Part shown: piece by piece, positions 17,176 to 25,816 of the stretch
Position numbering within the stretch: position 1 is the stretch's first letter
Layout: the number at the start of each line of letters is the position of its first letter
Assembly (NCBI RefSeq): GCF_009363075.1
Contig: NZ_CP045293.1
Coordinates: 3,906,001 to 3,970,000, forward strand
Source of the DNA: Paenibacillus guangzhouensis
GTDB lineage: Bacteria; Bacillota; Bacilli; Paenibacillales; Paenibacillaceae
Reading direction: 5' to 3'
DNA: 64,000 nucleotides
Notes under the pieces: model-generated
What the model saw: only the letters and a program-made list of their open reading frames with translations
Told to the model about the DNA's origin: nothing
The model's database searches: none
Program-made: the position numbers and the translations under genes

Positions 17176-18153
17176 TCACCATAGCGTGTTATACATCAAC
17201 GATGGATATCGATCCTGGATAGACTGCAGCATCGATGCGTCTGCCAGCTGGCCATTACCGCCAGCCGCTTCGGCAAGACGCTGTGCGAATAATCCGCCTA
17301 ATGCCGGTTCGCACCGTGGTATTCGGACCTGAGCAGTCGGGTGCGCTTCCTGGACCTTCGTACAGAAGCGGTCGTACATCGCTCGGCACCCTTTCCATGC
17401 GCTTCCTGCGATCATCACCATCACTTCGTCGTCCTTCCGATACTTCCGCAGCATGGCATTCGTCTGCTCTGCCATCGCTTCGCCAGCCCGCTCGAAGATG
17501 TCCCGAGCCAGCGCATCCCCTTGCACTGCAGCTTCTGCGCCTAAGACGGCGGCCAGTGCAATCTGCCGCCGTGGGTTCGCCGCGCGATAGACATGGTAGA
17601 TGAGCGCTTCCCGATCTTCCACCTGCCATGCGTTGATGAACAGCTGCGTGAGCAAGGTTGCCGGTTCACGGCCTTCGATATGCCGCAGCACAGACTGGAT
17701 GATCTCCCGTCCGATTTCATAGGCACTGCCCGGATCGCCTATGAGATGCCCCCAACCGCCGATATGCAGCTCTTCGTCCGTTACACGGAACACGCCGGAG
17801 CCTGTCCCAGCCAACGCCACGACACCCTCCGGCTGCCCCAGTCCCGCCAGCAGCGCCATTTTGCCTTCGCTTAACCAAGCTGCGGCATCCACACTCACAT
17901 ACTGACGAAGAATCTCAAGGAACATCGCAGTTGAAGCCGGCATAGCATAGTAGACCTTCTGGATCGTGATCCCGCGATCGACATATCCATGAAGACATGA
18001 TGTCAGGCAGCTCCGGATCGACTCGGCGATATCCGCTTGAGAAGCATAATTGATCGCTTGTCCCTGACCCACGCCCAGCACTTCAGAGCGATCATTGAAT
18101 AGCACCGCGGTCAGCTTGGTTCCGCCGCCGTCTGCGCTAAGAAAATACCGCAT
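17176..18153 (-). CDS. BadF/BcrA-type ATPase, N-acetylglucosamine kinase-like
   Basis: The 325-residue protein has the ASKHA kinase fold. The phosphate-1 loop reads FLSADGGGTKLTAVL at residues 4-18, phosphate-2 VVALAGTGSGVFRV near 110, then GGWGHLIGDPGSAYEIGRE near 131-149 with the conserved Gly-Asp-x-Gly-Ser, and the adenosine loop VMIAGSAWKG near 247. Such proteins include bacterial N-acetylglucosamine and glucosamine kinases. ATG 18153 sits 7 bases after GGGGGAG. It is the last cargo gene before attR, reads away from spoVR, and heads a unit with the SIS gene. Confidence 0.83.
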   Translation of the reverse strand: MRYFLSADGGGTKLTAVLFNDRSEVLGVGQGQAINYASQADIAESIRSCLTSCLHGYVDRGITIQKVYYAMPASTAMFLEILRQYVSVDAAAWLSEGKMALLAGLGQPEGVVALAGTGSGVFRVTDEELHIGGWGHLIGDPGSAYEIGREIIQSVLRHIEGREPATLLTQLFINAWQVEDREALIYHVYRAANPRRQIALAAVLGAEAAVQGDALARDIFERAGEAMAEQTNAMLRKYRKDDEVMVMIAGSAWKGCRAMYDRFCTKVQEAHPTAQVRIPRCEPALGGLFAQRLAEAAGGNGQLADASMLQSIQDRYPSLMYNTLW

Positions 18154-18280
18154 CACTGGACTCCCCCTATGTCAATTCGTTATCCGACCTTCTCTCTTAT
18201 ACATATGACAATGCGGACCAAGCTAGTACACCTCACACCCTGGCAACTGTCATTCTAGCCTCATCGCCTCGCAATCAAAA

Positions 18281-18312
18281 ATAGTTCATTATGAGACCCC
18301 TGGCTCCATGGG
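18281..18312 (+). repeat. attR: right element arm plus core
   Basis: The arm ATAGTTCATTATGAGA (18281-18296) is followed by CCCCTGGC and core TCCATGGG (18305-18312). The arm is the exact inverse of 8489-8504. After circularisation the two arms flank an 18-base centre that contains the core. Confidence 0.9.
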
Positions 18313-18808
18313 CAGCTTCGAAAAATATTGCGCGCGAAGCTTCTTCTTCTGGATGACCCGCTTCCTCCGCCAGCAATACGAGAAAGTGGAAATTGTGTTC
18401 ATCGCGCACCATACGGAAGCGAAGGAAGTAACCGAAGATGAATTCTTCACGCGCGGCGAGAGCGGCGGGACGATCTGCTCCTCCGCTTATCTCAAGGCCC
18501 TCGAAATTATCGATCGCCGCTTCCCGCCCGCGAACTATAACATCTATCCGTTCCACTTCTCGGATGGCGACAACCTGACGTCCGATAATGATCGATGCGT
18601 CAAACTGATCGATGAATTATTGAAACGGTGCAATATGTTCGGCTACGGCGAGGTGAACCAATACAACCGCAGCAGTACACTCATGTCAGCTTACCGACAT
18701 ATCAATAAGCCGAATTTCATGCACTATGTCATCAAGGAGAAGGGCGAGGTCTATAAAGCGCTCAAAACGTTCTTTCACAAATCACCGGAAGGGGCGACGC
18801 GATCATGA
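18308..18808 (+). CDS. yhbH: YhbH 3' part, displaced by the intervening element
   Basis: This is the C-terminal part of YhbH. Real yhbH sequence resumes at 18313; the ATG at 18308 lies within the core and has no ribosome binding site, so this part is not expected to be translated well by itself. It carries the rest of the VWA domain: [38 protein letters not shown], the [12 protein letters not shown] loop, [15 protein letters not shown] with a further metal-site Asp, and [19 protein letters not shown]. Joined after 8486 the codons read ATG GGC AGC TTC, giving [10 protein letters not shown] across the junction. It overlaps the spoVR start by 4 bases. Confidence 0.95.
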   Translation: MGSFEKYCARSFFFWMTRFLRQQYEKVEIVFIAHHTEAKEVTEDEFFTRGESGGTICSSAYLKALEIIDRRFPPANYNIYPFHFSDGDNLTSDNDRCVKLIDELLKRCNMFGYGEVNQYNRSSTLMSAYRHINKPNFMHYVIKEKGEVYKALKTFFHKSPEGATRS

Positions 18809-20241
18809 CGCAGGAAATCCGAGATCTGGAATTTGCCATTGCCGAGATTATGGAGATCGCCGACGGCTTCGGGCTCGATTATTATCCGATGCGCTACGAG
18901 ATCTGCCCGGCCGACATTATCTACACCTTCGGCGCCTATGGCATGCCGACGCGGTTCAGCCATTGGAGTTTTGGAAAAACTTTCAATAAGATGAAGATGC
19001 AATATGATTTCGGTCTAAGCAAAATTTATGAGCTCGTCATTAACTCGAATCCTTGCTATGCGTTCTTGCTCGATGGGAACTCGCTTATTCAGAACAAGCT
19101 GATTGTGGCTCACGTCCTCGCCCATTGCGACTTCTTCAAGAATAACATCCGATTCTCCAATTCGAACCGCAATATGGTGGAGAGCATGTCCGCCACAGCG
19201 GAACGGGTAAGCCGCTATGAGCTCGAACACGGCACGGAAGCCGTCGAGAATTTCATCGATGCCGTACTCGCGATTCAAGAGCATATTGATCCGCAGCTCA
19301 TCAAGCCGCAGCGTCTTGATAAGAAGCGATATACAGAGAAACGGATTCAACAAGCCAAAGACCAAGCAAATGCGTATAAAGAGCCAGGTGAATACGATGA
19401 CCTGTGGGATCTGGATCCGAAAAATATTCTAAGTAAATCCGATCCGCAGACCAACCGCACCTTTCCGCCAGAGCCTGAGAAGGATCTCGTCTGGTTCATT
19501 CAAGAATATTCGCCGATTCTCGAGGACTGGCAGCGCGACATCATGTCGATGCTGCGTGAGGAGATGCTCTACTTCTGGCCGCAGCTGGAGACGAAGATCA
19601 TGAACGAAGGCTGGGCTTCCTACTGGCATCAACGCATCATCCGCGAGCTTGACCTCACGAGCGATGAGACTGTTGAGTTTGCTAAGCTGAATTCATCGGT
19701 CGTTCAACCGTCGAGGAACAGCCTGAATCCTTATTATTTGGGACTCAAAATCTTCGAAGACATTGAACGCCGCTGGGATCAGCCAACCCAAGAGGAGCGT
19801 GATCGGCTGCATCGTGTTCCGGGCCAGGGAAGATCGAAGATTTTTGAAGTGAGGGAGCTTGATTCCGATACATCCTTCATCCGCAATTATTTGACGAAGC
19901 AGCTGACAGAGGATCTGGACCTCTATGTTTTCGAGAAGAAGGGCAACGAGTGGAAAATTACCGACAAAGCGTGGATGAATATTCGCGATCAGCTGGTCTA
20001 TTCTCGTGTGAATGGCGGATTCCCGTTCCTGGTCGTACAGGATGGCGATTTTATGCGAACCGGGGAAATTTATCTGAAGCATCAGTACGAGGGGATTGAG
20101 CTTGATCTGAAATATTTGGAGCGGACACTGCCATTTGTGTATCAACTATGGGGCAAACCCGTTCATCTCGAGACCTTTGTCGAAGATAAAAAAGTGCTAT
20201 TTACCTACGACGGCAGAAAACAAGCGCGCAAATTTCTATAA
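18805..20241 (+). CDS. spoVR: stage V sporulation protein R
   Basis: The 478-residue SpoVR/YcgB family protein is needed for proper spore cortex in B. subtilis and is made in the mother cell. Family blocks include [20 protein letters not shown] near 24-43, [16 protein letters not shown] near 47-62, [12 protein letters not shown] near 108, [20 protein letters not shown] near 243, and [13 protein letters not shown] near 266. The ATG overlaps the yhbH stop in an ATGA and has GGAAGGGG ahead, so it is translationally coupled to yhbH. In the present arrangement the native yhbH promoter is about 11 kb away, behind mostly opposing genes. Excision of the element would reconnect it. A strong terminator follows. 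Confidence 0.97.
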   Translation: MTQEIRDLEFAIAEIMEIADGFGLDYYPMRYEICPADIIYTFGAYGMPTRFSHWSFGKTFNKMKMQYDFGLSKIYELVINSNPCYAFLLDGNSLIQNKLIVAHVLAHCDFFKNNIRFSNSNRNMVESMSATAERVSRYELEHGTEAVENFIDAVLAIQEHIDPQLIKPQRLDKKRYTEKRIQQAKDQANAYKEPGEYDDLWDLDPKNILSKSDPQTNRTFPPEPEKDLVWFIQEYSPILEDWQRDIMSMLREEMLYFWPQLETKIMNEGWASYWHQRIIRELDLTSDETVEFAKLNSSVVQPSRNSLNPYYLGLKIFEDIERRWDQPTQEERDRLHRVPGQGRSKIFEVRELDSDTSFIRNYLTKQLTEDLDLYVFEKKGNEWKITDKAWMNIRDQLVYSRVNGGFPFLVVQDGDFMRTGEIYLKHQYEGIELDLKYLERTLPFVYQLWGKPVHLETFVEDKKVLFTYDGRKQARKFL

Positions 20242-20285
20242 GGCTTCCTGAAAACTTATACATTTTCTCAATATGAAAAACGCTT

Positions 20286-20324
20286 AATACGATCTTCTCA
20301 CCGTATGAGAAGATCGTATTTTTA
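20286..20324 (+). terminator. terminator of yhbH-spoVR
   Basis: AATACGATCTTCTCA and TGAGAAGATCGTATT form a 15-bp perfect stem with a 5-base loop, followed by TTTTAT. Confidence 0.92.
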
Positions 20325-20421
20325 TGCCGAAAGACTCGACAACTTTCGATATTCTTTTGAACTTTTCTCATTTATAATAGAATCGAAGTAGATTTGATCG
20401 ATCCTTGCGAGTCTGGGGTGT

Positions 20422-22023
20422 GTGAGATTGATTATTAATATAATCAGACAATTTTTTGTTCCCTCCATCAGTATATTCGTCATTTTATCGTCCATCTTTC
20501 TTCAAACCGCAACCAACTTATATCTCTTAATCATCACGGGATGTCTATTTCTGTCCAGCATTTTACTCGACAAGAAATTCCCGCAGTTGCAGCCATTCCA
20601 AATTGTTCTCCTTGGCGTATTCCATTGGAGCAGCAGTCTGAACTGGTGCCAGCTGCTCTACTGCATTCTGATCATTCTCACCGTGGAGCGTAAGACCAAA
20701 TTTAGAGACTCCGTGCTCACCACGCTGCTCTACGCGATGCAATACACATTAATTAGTCTTACGTATCATCCTTTCAACACCTATAAGATGCTCGTGTCGA
20801 TATTCGATATTCTAACTTTCGTCATCGTTCTCCTCCTCTACTACTTTGTCCACGTCTCCGAGATTGAGAAGAAACGACTTCGTGAGAAGTTCCAATTCCT
20901 TAGCACCCATGACTCCGTCACTGGACTCCTCAACTATGAAGGTTATATGAAATCCATTCAGAATGACGTCAAACGCAAAGAACCTTTTGTGCTGCTCCTC
21001 TTAGACCTACAAGACTTTAAATCCATCAACCACGAGAGCACCCAGAACGGGAATGAAATTCTAGCCAAAATCGCTCAGTTATTACGCACGTATTTTCCGA
21101 ATGCCAAAGCAATGTCCCGATATGCCGGAGATCGGTTCGCACTTGTCCTACCTCCTTTTGATAACATTCATCAAGAAATTGCGGATGTGCTGGATTCGAA
21201 TATGCTAGGATTCCAAGTTACGCATAGTACAACGCATTTCCCTCAGGAAGCAGAAAGTGCGCAAGAGATTATTACATTCGCAGAAGAGAAGCTGTTCCAG
21301 AACCGACGCAAGCTCTGGTTCAAGCGGGAAGAGAATATGTTCCGTACCGAGAAGCTCAAAGCCGTCGGGGAACTCGCGGCTGGAATGGCGCACGAAATTC
21401 GTAATCCACTAACCACCATCAAAGGGTTCATGCAGATCTCGATGCATCATGATTACAATATCCGGCCTTGGTTCGACACCATCATGAGCGAGATCACACG
21501 GATGAATGAATTAACCGCAGAATTCCTGCAGTTCTCGAAGCCGCATATCGGCAATATGAAGCCGGAGCCAATTGCCCATGTGATGGACCGTCTATTATAT
21601 CTCGTGGAGTCAGAAGCGGCATTCCGTGGTCATCGGATCTATTACGAGCCGATCGGAATCCCTTTATTCATCCATATGGATCGTGACAAAATCGTACAGG
21701 TCTTACTTAATCTTGTCCGCAATGCGTTTGAAGCGATGGAGGAGCCTGGGGACATTTACATCCAGGTCGTACAGATCAATCACAAAGTCATTATCGAAAT
21801 ACGAGATACAGGGTGCGGCATTGCAGAAAATCATCTCGCCAAAATATTCAACCCCTTCTATACGACCAAAGATAACGGCACAGGGCTCGGTTTATCCCTC
21901 TGCCAGAAAATCGCGCAAGATCATGGCGGGTCGCTTGAAGTTCGCAGCACATTAGGCGAAGGCTCGATCTTTCGCGTCAATCTCCCGTTAGATGAAGTTG
22001 AGCTTCTCGAAGCTACCAACTAA
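20422..22023 (+). CDS. orphan membrane histidine kinase with degenerate GGDEF-like domain
   Basis: The 533-residue protein has about five hydrophobic segments (residues 8-155), a GGDEF-like domain (about 160-295) and a histidine kinase core. The GGDEF-like part keeps HDSVTGLLN and LLLDLQDFKSIN but has AGDRF where GGDEF is expected, so cyclase activity is unlikely. The kinase has MAHEIRNPLTTIKGF (His about 324), NLVRNAFEAM, DTGCGI and GTGLGLSL. Such kinases without adjacent regulators resemble sporulation sensors (KinA/KinB group) that feed Spo0F. The start could be GTG 20422 or TTG 20428; the latter is better spaced from GGGGTG. It follows spoVR and is convergent with another kinase of the same class. 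Confidence 0.9.
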   Translation: MRLIINIIRQFFVPSISIFVILSSIFLQTATNLYLLIITGCLFLSSILLDKKFPQLQPFQIVLLGVFHWSSSLNWCQLLYCILIILTVERKTKFRDSVLTTLLYAMQYTLISLTYHPFNTYKMLVSIFDILTFVIVLLLYYFVHVSEIEKKRLREKFQFLSTHDSVTGLLNYEGYMKSIQNDVKRKEPFVLLLLDLQDFKSINHESTQNGNEILAKIAQLLRTYFPNAKAMSRYAGDRFALVLPPFDNIHQEIADVLDSNMLGFQVTHSTTHFPQEAESAQEIITFAEEKLFQNRRKLWFKREENMFRTEKLKAVGELAAGMAHEIRNPLTTIKGFMQISMHHDYNIRPWFDTIMSEITRMNELTAEFLQFSKPHIGNMKPEPIAHVMDRLLYLVESEAAFRGHRIYYEPIGIPLFIHMDRDKIVQVLLNLVRNAFEAMEEPGDIYIQVVQINHKVIIEIRDTGCGIAENHLAKIFNPFYTTKDNGTGLGLSLCQKIAQDHGGSLEVRSTLGEGSIFRVNLPLDEVELLEATN

Positions 22024-22066
22024 ATAGAGCCTGTACACCATGCTATGCATGAGGTACAGGCTCTAT
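22024..22066. terminator. bidirectional terminator between two kinases
   Basis: ATAGAGCCTGTAC (22024-22036) and GTACAGGCTCTAT (22054-22066) form a 13-bp perfect stem that separates two convergent genes. Confidence 0.88.
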
Positions 22067-22068
22067 CG

Positions 22069-23670
22069 TTATTTGGGCAGCGGAAGCGTAATGCTGAACT
22101 GTGTCCCCCGCTCCTCATTGGCTTTCATTTGTATTTTACCGTTATGATTCTCAATAATCCGATAACAGATCGAGAGCCCAAGTCCCAGCCCATTCTCCTT
22201 CGTCGTAAAAAATGGGTTAAAGACGTTCTTCATCTGATCCTTCGAAATGCCGACGCCGTAATCTCGAATCGTAACGACAGCCGTATTCTGCTTCTTATTG
22301 CAGGTCAAGCGAATATCGACTTGTCCACCCTTCGGCATCGCTTCGAACGCATTCTGGATGAGATTGATCAGCACCTGCTTAATTTGAATGGAGTCGATAA
22401 AGATCGGGAGCGGTGTCTCGCATAAATCCGTCGTTAGGATAATATTGCTGAAATTGGCTTGACTCGTCATGAATTGCACCGTTTCGATCACAACATCCTG
22501 CAGGATGTGATCCCGTTTCTCCGGCGAGCTCGGCTTCGCCATTAGTACGAAATCAGACACCAAGCGCTTGAGGTCCAACAATTCACCGTAGACGATCTCC
22601 AGATAACGAACATGCATTTCACGGGACAACGGCTTCTCCCGAAGCAATTGAATAAATCCCATGATTGATGTCAACGGATTGCGAATCTCATGAGCAATGC
22701 CAGCGGCCAGCTTCCCAATCGCCGAAAATTTCTCATACGTTAACATCTGATTCTCCAGCTCATTTCGCTCCGTAATATCGCGCAGTTGCAAATAAGCCCC
22801 GGTCAATTCCTGATGGTCATTTACGACGGGGATCGCATCGAGTATGCATGTAATACGCTTATTCGCTGAGAGCAAGAACGTGCATTCTTGATTTTCAAAT
22901 CGCAGACCATACAGGACGACATCGCACATATAACTCGCAAAGGGTTCAAAGTCGATGATCGACAGTCCAATCATGGAAGAACGCTTACGATTCATAATCC
23001 GCTCAATCAATTGATTGCATTCCGTTATCGTCCCTTCCGCATCCGTGATGATAATGCCGTTATTCACGCTACGAATAAGGGTATGATTCATAATATCTTT
23101 ATTATGGTTCGTTCGCCGAAGCTCAATTTCACGTTCCATGGAGTCCACCATATTCGAGAGAAGCGGTAGCGCGAAGCTGCTATGGTGCTCAATGAAAGTC
23201 ATCAGCGATACCGTTCCTGCCAGATGATCGGCGTGTTGAAATTGAAATGGAATACTGTAACAAGCTGTATTATACAGATATTCATGAAAGTGGTTGGTGC
23301 CAAGTAATTCAATCGGTTTCTGCTCCTGTAGTGCGAGATGAACGGCATTGGTCCCGAAGTCTTCTTCGATCATCTGGGAACCAACCTCCATCCCAACCTC
23401 GTTCAACAGACTACGAATCTTCTTATTACCTACAAAATCAATGATATAGCCCCGACCATCTGTCAGCGCAATGAGGATCGGAATTCCCTCAAGCTGCGAG
23501 CTGGTCTTCTTTCCAAAAAAATCCATTGCTGATATGACTTCACTATACATATTCCGAATTTTCCGGAGCTCTTCTTTAGTTAGACGGTTCCTCGAGAAAG
23601 GGATAGCGCTCGGGATCAGCCCTGACTCCAGGCATCTTTTTTTGGATTCAACAATGTATGAAGCTTCCAT
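22069..23670 (-). CDS. orphan cytosolic PAS histidine kinase, sporulation-sensor type
   Basis: The 533-residue soluble kinase has no membrane segment. An N-terminal GAF-like region (about 40-195: IALTDGRGYIIDFVG, EEDFGTNAVHLALQEQKP) resembles sensor modules of enhancer-binding proteins. A PAS domain follows (about 205-325: NNGIIITDAEGTITECNQ), then the kinase core with IAHEIRNPLTSIMGF (His about 327), NLIQNAFEAMP, DYGVGIS and GLGLGLSI. No response regulator is adjacent, as for phosphorelay kinases. AAAGGAACGG precedes ATG 23670 by about 11 bases. With its convergent neighbour it makes a pair of orphan kinases beside spoVR; a role in Spo0A phosphorelay is an inference. Confidence 0.9.
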   Translation of the reverse strand: MEASYIVESKKRCLESGLIPSAIPFSRNRLTKEELRKIRNMYSEVISAMDFFGKKTSSQLEGIPILIALTDGRGYIIDFVGNKKIRSLLNEVGMEVGSQMIEEDFGTNAVHLALQEQKPIELLGTNHFHEYLYNTACYSIPFQFQHADHLAGTVSLMTFIEHHSSFALPLLSNMVDSMEREIELRRTNHNKDIMNHTLIRSVNNGIIITDAEGTITECNQLIERIMNRKRSSMIGLSIIDFEPFASYMCDVVLYGLRFENQECTFLLSANKRITCILDAIPVVNDHQELTGAYLQLRDITERNELENQMLTYEKFSAIGKLAAGIAHEIRNPLTSIMGFIQLLREKPLSREMHVRYLEIVYGELLDLKRLVSDFVLMAKPSSPEKRDHILQDVVIETVQFMTSQANFSNIILTTDLCETPLPIFIDSIQIKQVLINLIQNAFEAMPKGGQVDIRLTCNKKQNTAVVTIRDYGVGISKDQMKNVFNPFFTTKENGLGLGLSICYRIIENHNGKIQMKANEERGTQFSITLPLPK

Positions 23671-23697
23671 GGGTCATTCCGTTCCTTTCATTCAACG

Positions 23698-23734
23698 CAA
23701 AAAAAGTATGATATTCTCAAAGGATACCATACTT
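23698..23734 (-). terminator. hairpin with T-run, minus strand
   Basis: AAGTATG (23704-23710) pairs with CATACTT (23728-23734), and an inner ATA/TAT extends it; on the minus strand it ends in CTTTTTTTG. It sits just upstream of the kinase gene and would end a transcript coming from 23.7-24.0 kb, where I see no convincing gene. Confidence 0.5.
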
Positions 23735-24017
23735 ATTGAAATAAAACTTCCAAAATATTCTGAACATTGCACTTGCATAGGAAAAAAGTCATATAGATGT
23801 CATGGTTTGAAGGTGCATCTGCATCGAGAGAAAAGCCAAATTTCTCACGTAAGCCGCATAAAATAAAGGGATTGTAACCATCGATCGCTAATTTATTCCA
23901 GCTGATCATGATCGTCGGAGGTCGTAATCGCATATGAAAAAGGTCCTAGTTCACATACGAAAAGGAAAGCTTGATCCTTGGTTCAATCGATCCCTTGAAC
24001 GTAGATAGTTGTTGCGG
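23735..24017. other. gene-free stretch
   Basis: These 283 bases lie between the PhyH stop and the kinase promoter. A 66-codon minus-strand frame (23733-23933) exists but lacks a ribosome binding site and a recognisable domain. It may be a decayed gene remnant, because a terminator-like hairpin follows it. Nothing else is evident. Confidence 0.4.
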
Positions 24018-24830
24018 TTAATGGGGATACGCCGTAGCGAATAACACACCGCACGGTCCACCGTCAGGATTGATTCCCATCTCGGCCTCTGATCCATCAG
24101 CGCGGAATAATGGCCGATAGAATTCTCCGATCATCGATGCTGATGCATTCGCATAATGGCAGATGAATGCGCGGCGGAACCGGTCTTTTGATTTGTTGCG
24201 ATAGGAACCATGAATGAGGTTTCCATTGAAGAATAGAACATCGCCTTTGTCCATGACGGCTGGAATCGCTTGCTGATCTTTGGGCGGCTTAACGTAATGG
24301 GTTGTGAAGGATTCCTGTTGATCAGCACGGTCAGGACAGACAATGTCATACTTGTTCGTCTTGGGCACTATCAGCATGCCTCCGTTTTCTTCATCCGCCG
24401 CATCAATCGCCGTCCAAGCTGCAATGCAGTTGCCCGGTTCGACCTTAAGATAGAAATTATCTTGATGCAGCGCTTGACCTCTGGAGCCAGGCGGCTTGTA
24501 GTAGAACATACTCTGTGCGGCTAGCGGTTCCTCTTCATAGAGATCCCTTAAGACATCCAGCACAGGTGCATGCAGCATATAACGCTTTGCTGTATCATTA
24601 AATCGATGCGGGTGCATCACACGTGGATAACGTGCGAGCGGATCGCTCTCGTCAGCATCCAATTGAGGTTCGAAATGACCTGGTATGGTCTGCCTGCTCA
24701 TCATCTCAAACGTCTCTTCGATGATCCGCACATCAACCTCAGCAAATAGACCCTTCACGATCAAAAAACCTTCTTGCTCAAACTGCTCCTTCTGCTCCTT
24801 CGTTAATACACGTCGTGTATATGACATCAT
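24018..24830 (-). CDS. phytanoyl-CoA dioxygenase (PhyH) family protein
   Basis: The 270-residue protein is a non-heme Fe(II)/2-oxoglutarate oxygenase of the PhyH family. The iron site is visible: HQDNF near 120 supplies the first His and Asp, NLIHGSYRN near 207 the distal His, followed by the Arg in RFRRAFICHY that would bind 2-oxoglutarate. The substrate is unknown; bacterial members hydroxylate varied small molecules. GGGAGGCG precedes two adjacent ATGs (24830, 24827). It is divergent from an AraC-type regulator gene 182 bases away, a pairing that suggests local control. Confidence 0.88.
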   Translation of the reverse strand: MMSYTRRVLTKEQKEQFEQEGFLIVKGLFAEVDVRIIEETFEMMSRQTIPGHFEPQLDADESDPLARYPRVMHPHRFNDTAKRYMLHAPVLDVLRDLYEEEPLAAQSMFYYKPPGSRGQALHQDNFYLKVEPGNCIAAWTAIDAADEENGGMLIVPKTNKYDIVCPDRADQQESFTTHYVKPPKDQQAIPAVMDKGDVLFFNGNLIHGSYRNKSKDRFRRAFICHYANASASMIGEFYRPLFRADGSEAEMGINPDGGPCGVLFATAYPH

Positions 24831-25012
24831 TAGCGCCTCCCTTGAACATCCTTCACCTTCATTCTTCTCCTACAGTATATGCGAGAGACCCACTGGATCT
24901 AAATCATCGATCCTGCTAATCTCTCACACAATTCTGCTATTCTTCTTGTCGAGCGTCCTGCTGCGTCATATGATTAGGGGAATATGAGTTGGATCGGAAG
25001 GGAGAGATCGGG

Positions 25013-25816
25013 ATGTATCAAGAGTACACGAAGATGACGTTCGAAGAGGAACAACGGATCATCATTGCAGGGCACTACCATGCACCAGATACGTATGCAT
25101 CCAAGCGGCCCTATGGGCGGAAGGATTGGCTCATGATCTATACGCTTGGCGGGGAAGGGTACGCGTCAACACCTAACATGAATGTCATCTGCCGGACGGG
25201 TGACATGACGCTATTGAAGCCTGGGATACCGCATCACTACGGTACGCGTAAAGGGGAGATATGGCATATGGTATGGGCACATTTCTCGGATCAACGCATG
25301 GAACCGCATTTACTGCCGCATCATGAAATCCATCAACAGCCGATCGAAAATGAATCCGCTCGTCACCGCATTTACAGTGCATTCGAGCGAATGATTACCG
25401 ATTCAACTGAAGGTGGACCCTATGCCCAGGAGCTCTGTTACAATGCGTTACGTGAAATTCTCATGCTGCTTGCGCAGCGCGGGATGCAGAAGCTCGATGC
25501 ACGTGTAGAAGAAACACTATTCCTCCTCTCACAGCATATTCGCGACCCTTTGAAGGTCGATGTCATTGCGAGAAAAGTCGGTCTTTCTCCATCGAGATTA
25601 TCGCATCTATTCAAAGAAAACACCGGGTGCTCCATGATTGAAATGCTCAATCAAATGCGGATCCGTCAAGCGGCATTACTCCTGAAGCATACCGATCGGA
25701 GCGCATTTGAAGTGAGCCAGGATGTAGGGTTTCATAATTATAATCATTTCATTAATCAATTTCGCAAACTGATCCATATGACGCCAAGCGCTTATCGTGA
25801 ACAAGATCCATTATGA
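25013..25816 (+). CDS. AraC family transcriptional regulator
   Basis: The 267-residue protein has an N-terminal cupin-like sensing domain (about 10-150: YTLGGEGYAS, LLKPGIPHHYGT) and a C-terminal double helix-turn-helix (about 165-265: PLKVDVIARKVGLSPSRLSH, LFKENTGCSMIEMLNQMRIR, FEVSQDVGFHNYNHFINQFR). GGAAGGGAG lies ahead of ATG 25013. It is divergent from the PhyH oxygenase gene, its likely target. Its last 6 bases overlap the end of the convergent Rrf2-type gene. Confidence 0.92.
   Translation: MYQEYTKMTFEEEQRIIIAGHYHAPDTYASKRPYGRKDWLMIYTLGGEGYASTPNMNVICRTGDMTLLKPGIPHHYGTRKGEIWHMVWAHFSDQRMEPHLLPHHEIHQQPIENESARHRIYSAFERMITDSTEGGPYAQELCYNALREILMLLAQRGMQKLDARVEETLFLLSQHIRDPLKVDVIARKVGLSPSRLSHLFKENTGCSMIEMLNQMRIRQAALLLKHTDRSAFEVSQDVGFHNYNHFINQFRKLIHMTPSAYREQDPL

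Larger units (their letters stand above)
8479..18312. mobile_element. 9.8-kb yhbH-intervening element (skin-like) with serine recombinase
   Basis: An integrated element is bounded by direct 8-bp copies of TCCATGGG (8479-8486 and 18305-18312). The unit between crossovers is 9,826 bp. Three observations agree. yhbH is cut at one core and resumes in frame at the other. The two element ends carry exact 16-base inverted arms (8489-8504 and 18281-18296) that meet only after circularisation. A large serine recombinase gene lies inside. This is the layout of skin in sigK and of SPbeta in spsM, which are excised in the mother cell during sporulation. Cargo: SR1P-like peptide, CAT RNA-binding domain, DUF5107/TPR, DNA glycosylase, two Sm-like proteins, DegV, recombinase with an overlapping small gene, SIS protein and sugar kinase. 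No phage structural or replication gene is seen. Regulated excision is inferred, not shown. Confidence 0.93.

Noticed and set aside
8487-18304. Prophage
   Set aside because: No structural, packaging, lysis or replication genes were seen; only the recombinase is phage-like.
23733-23933. 66-codon minus-strand frame
   Set aside because: No ribosome binding site or recognisable domain; at best a remnant, despite a hairpin just after it.
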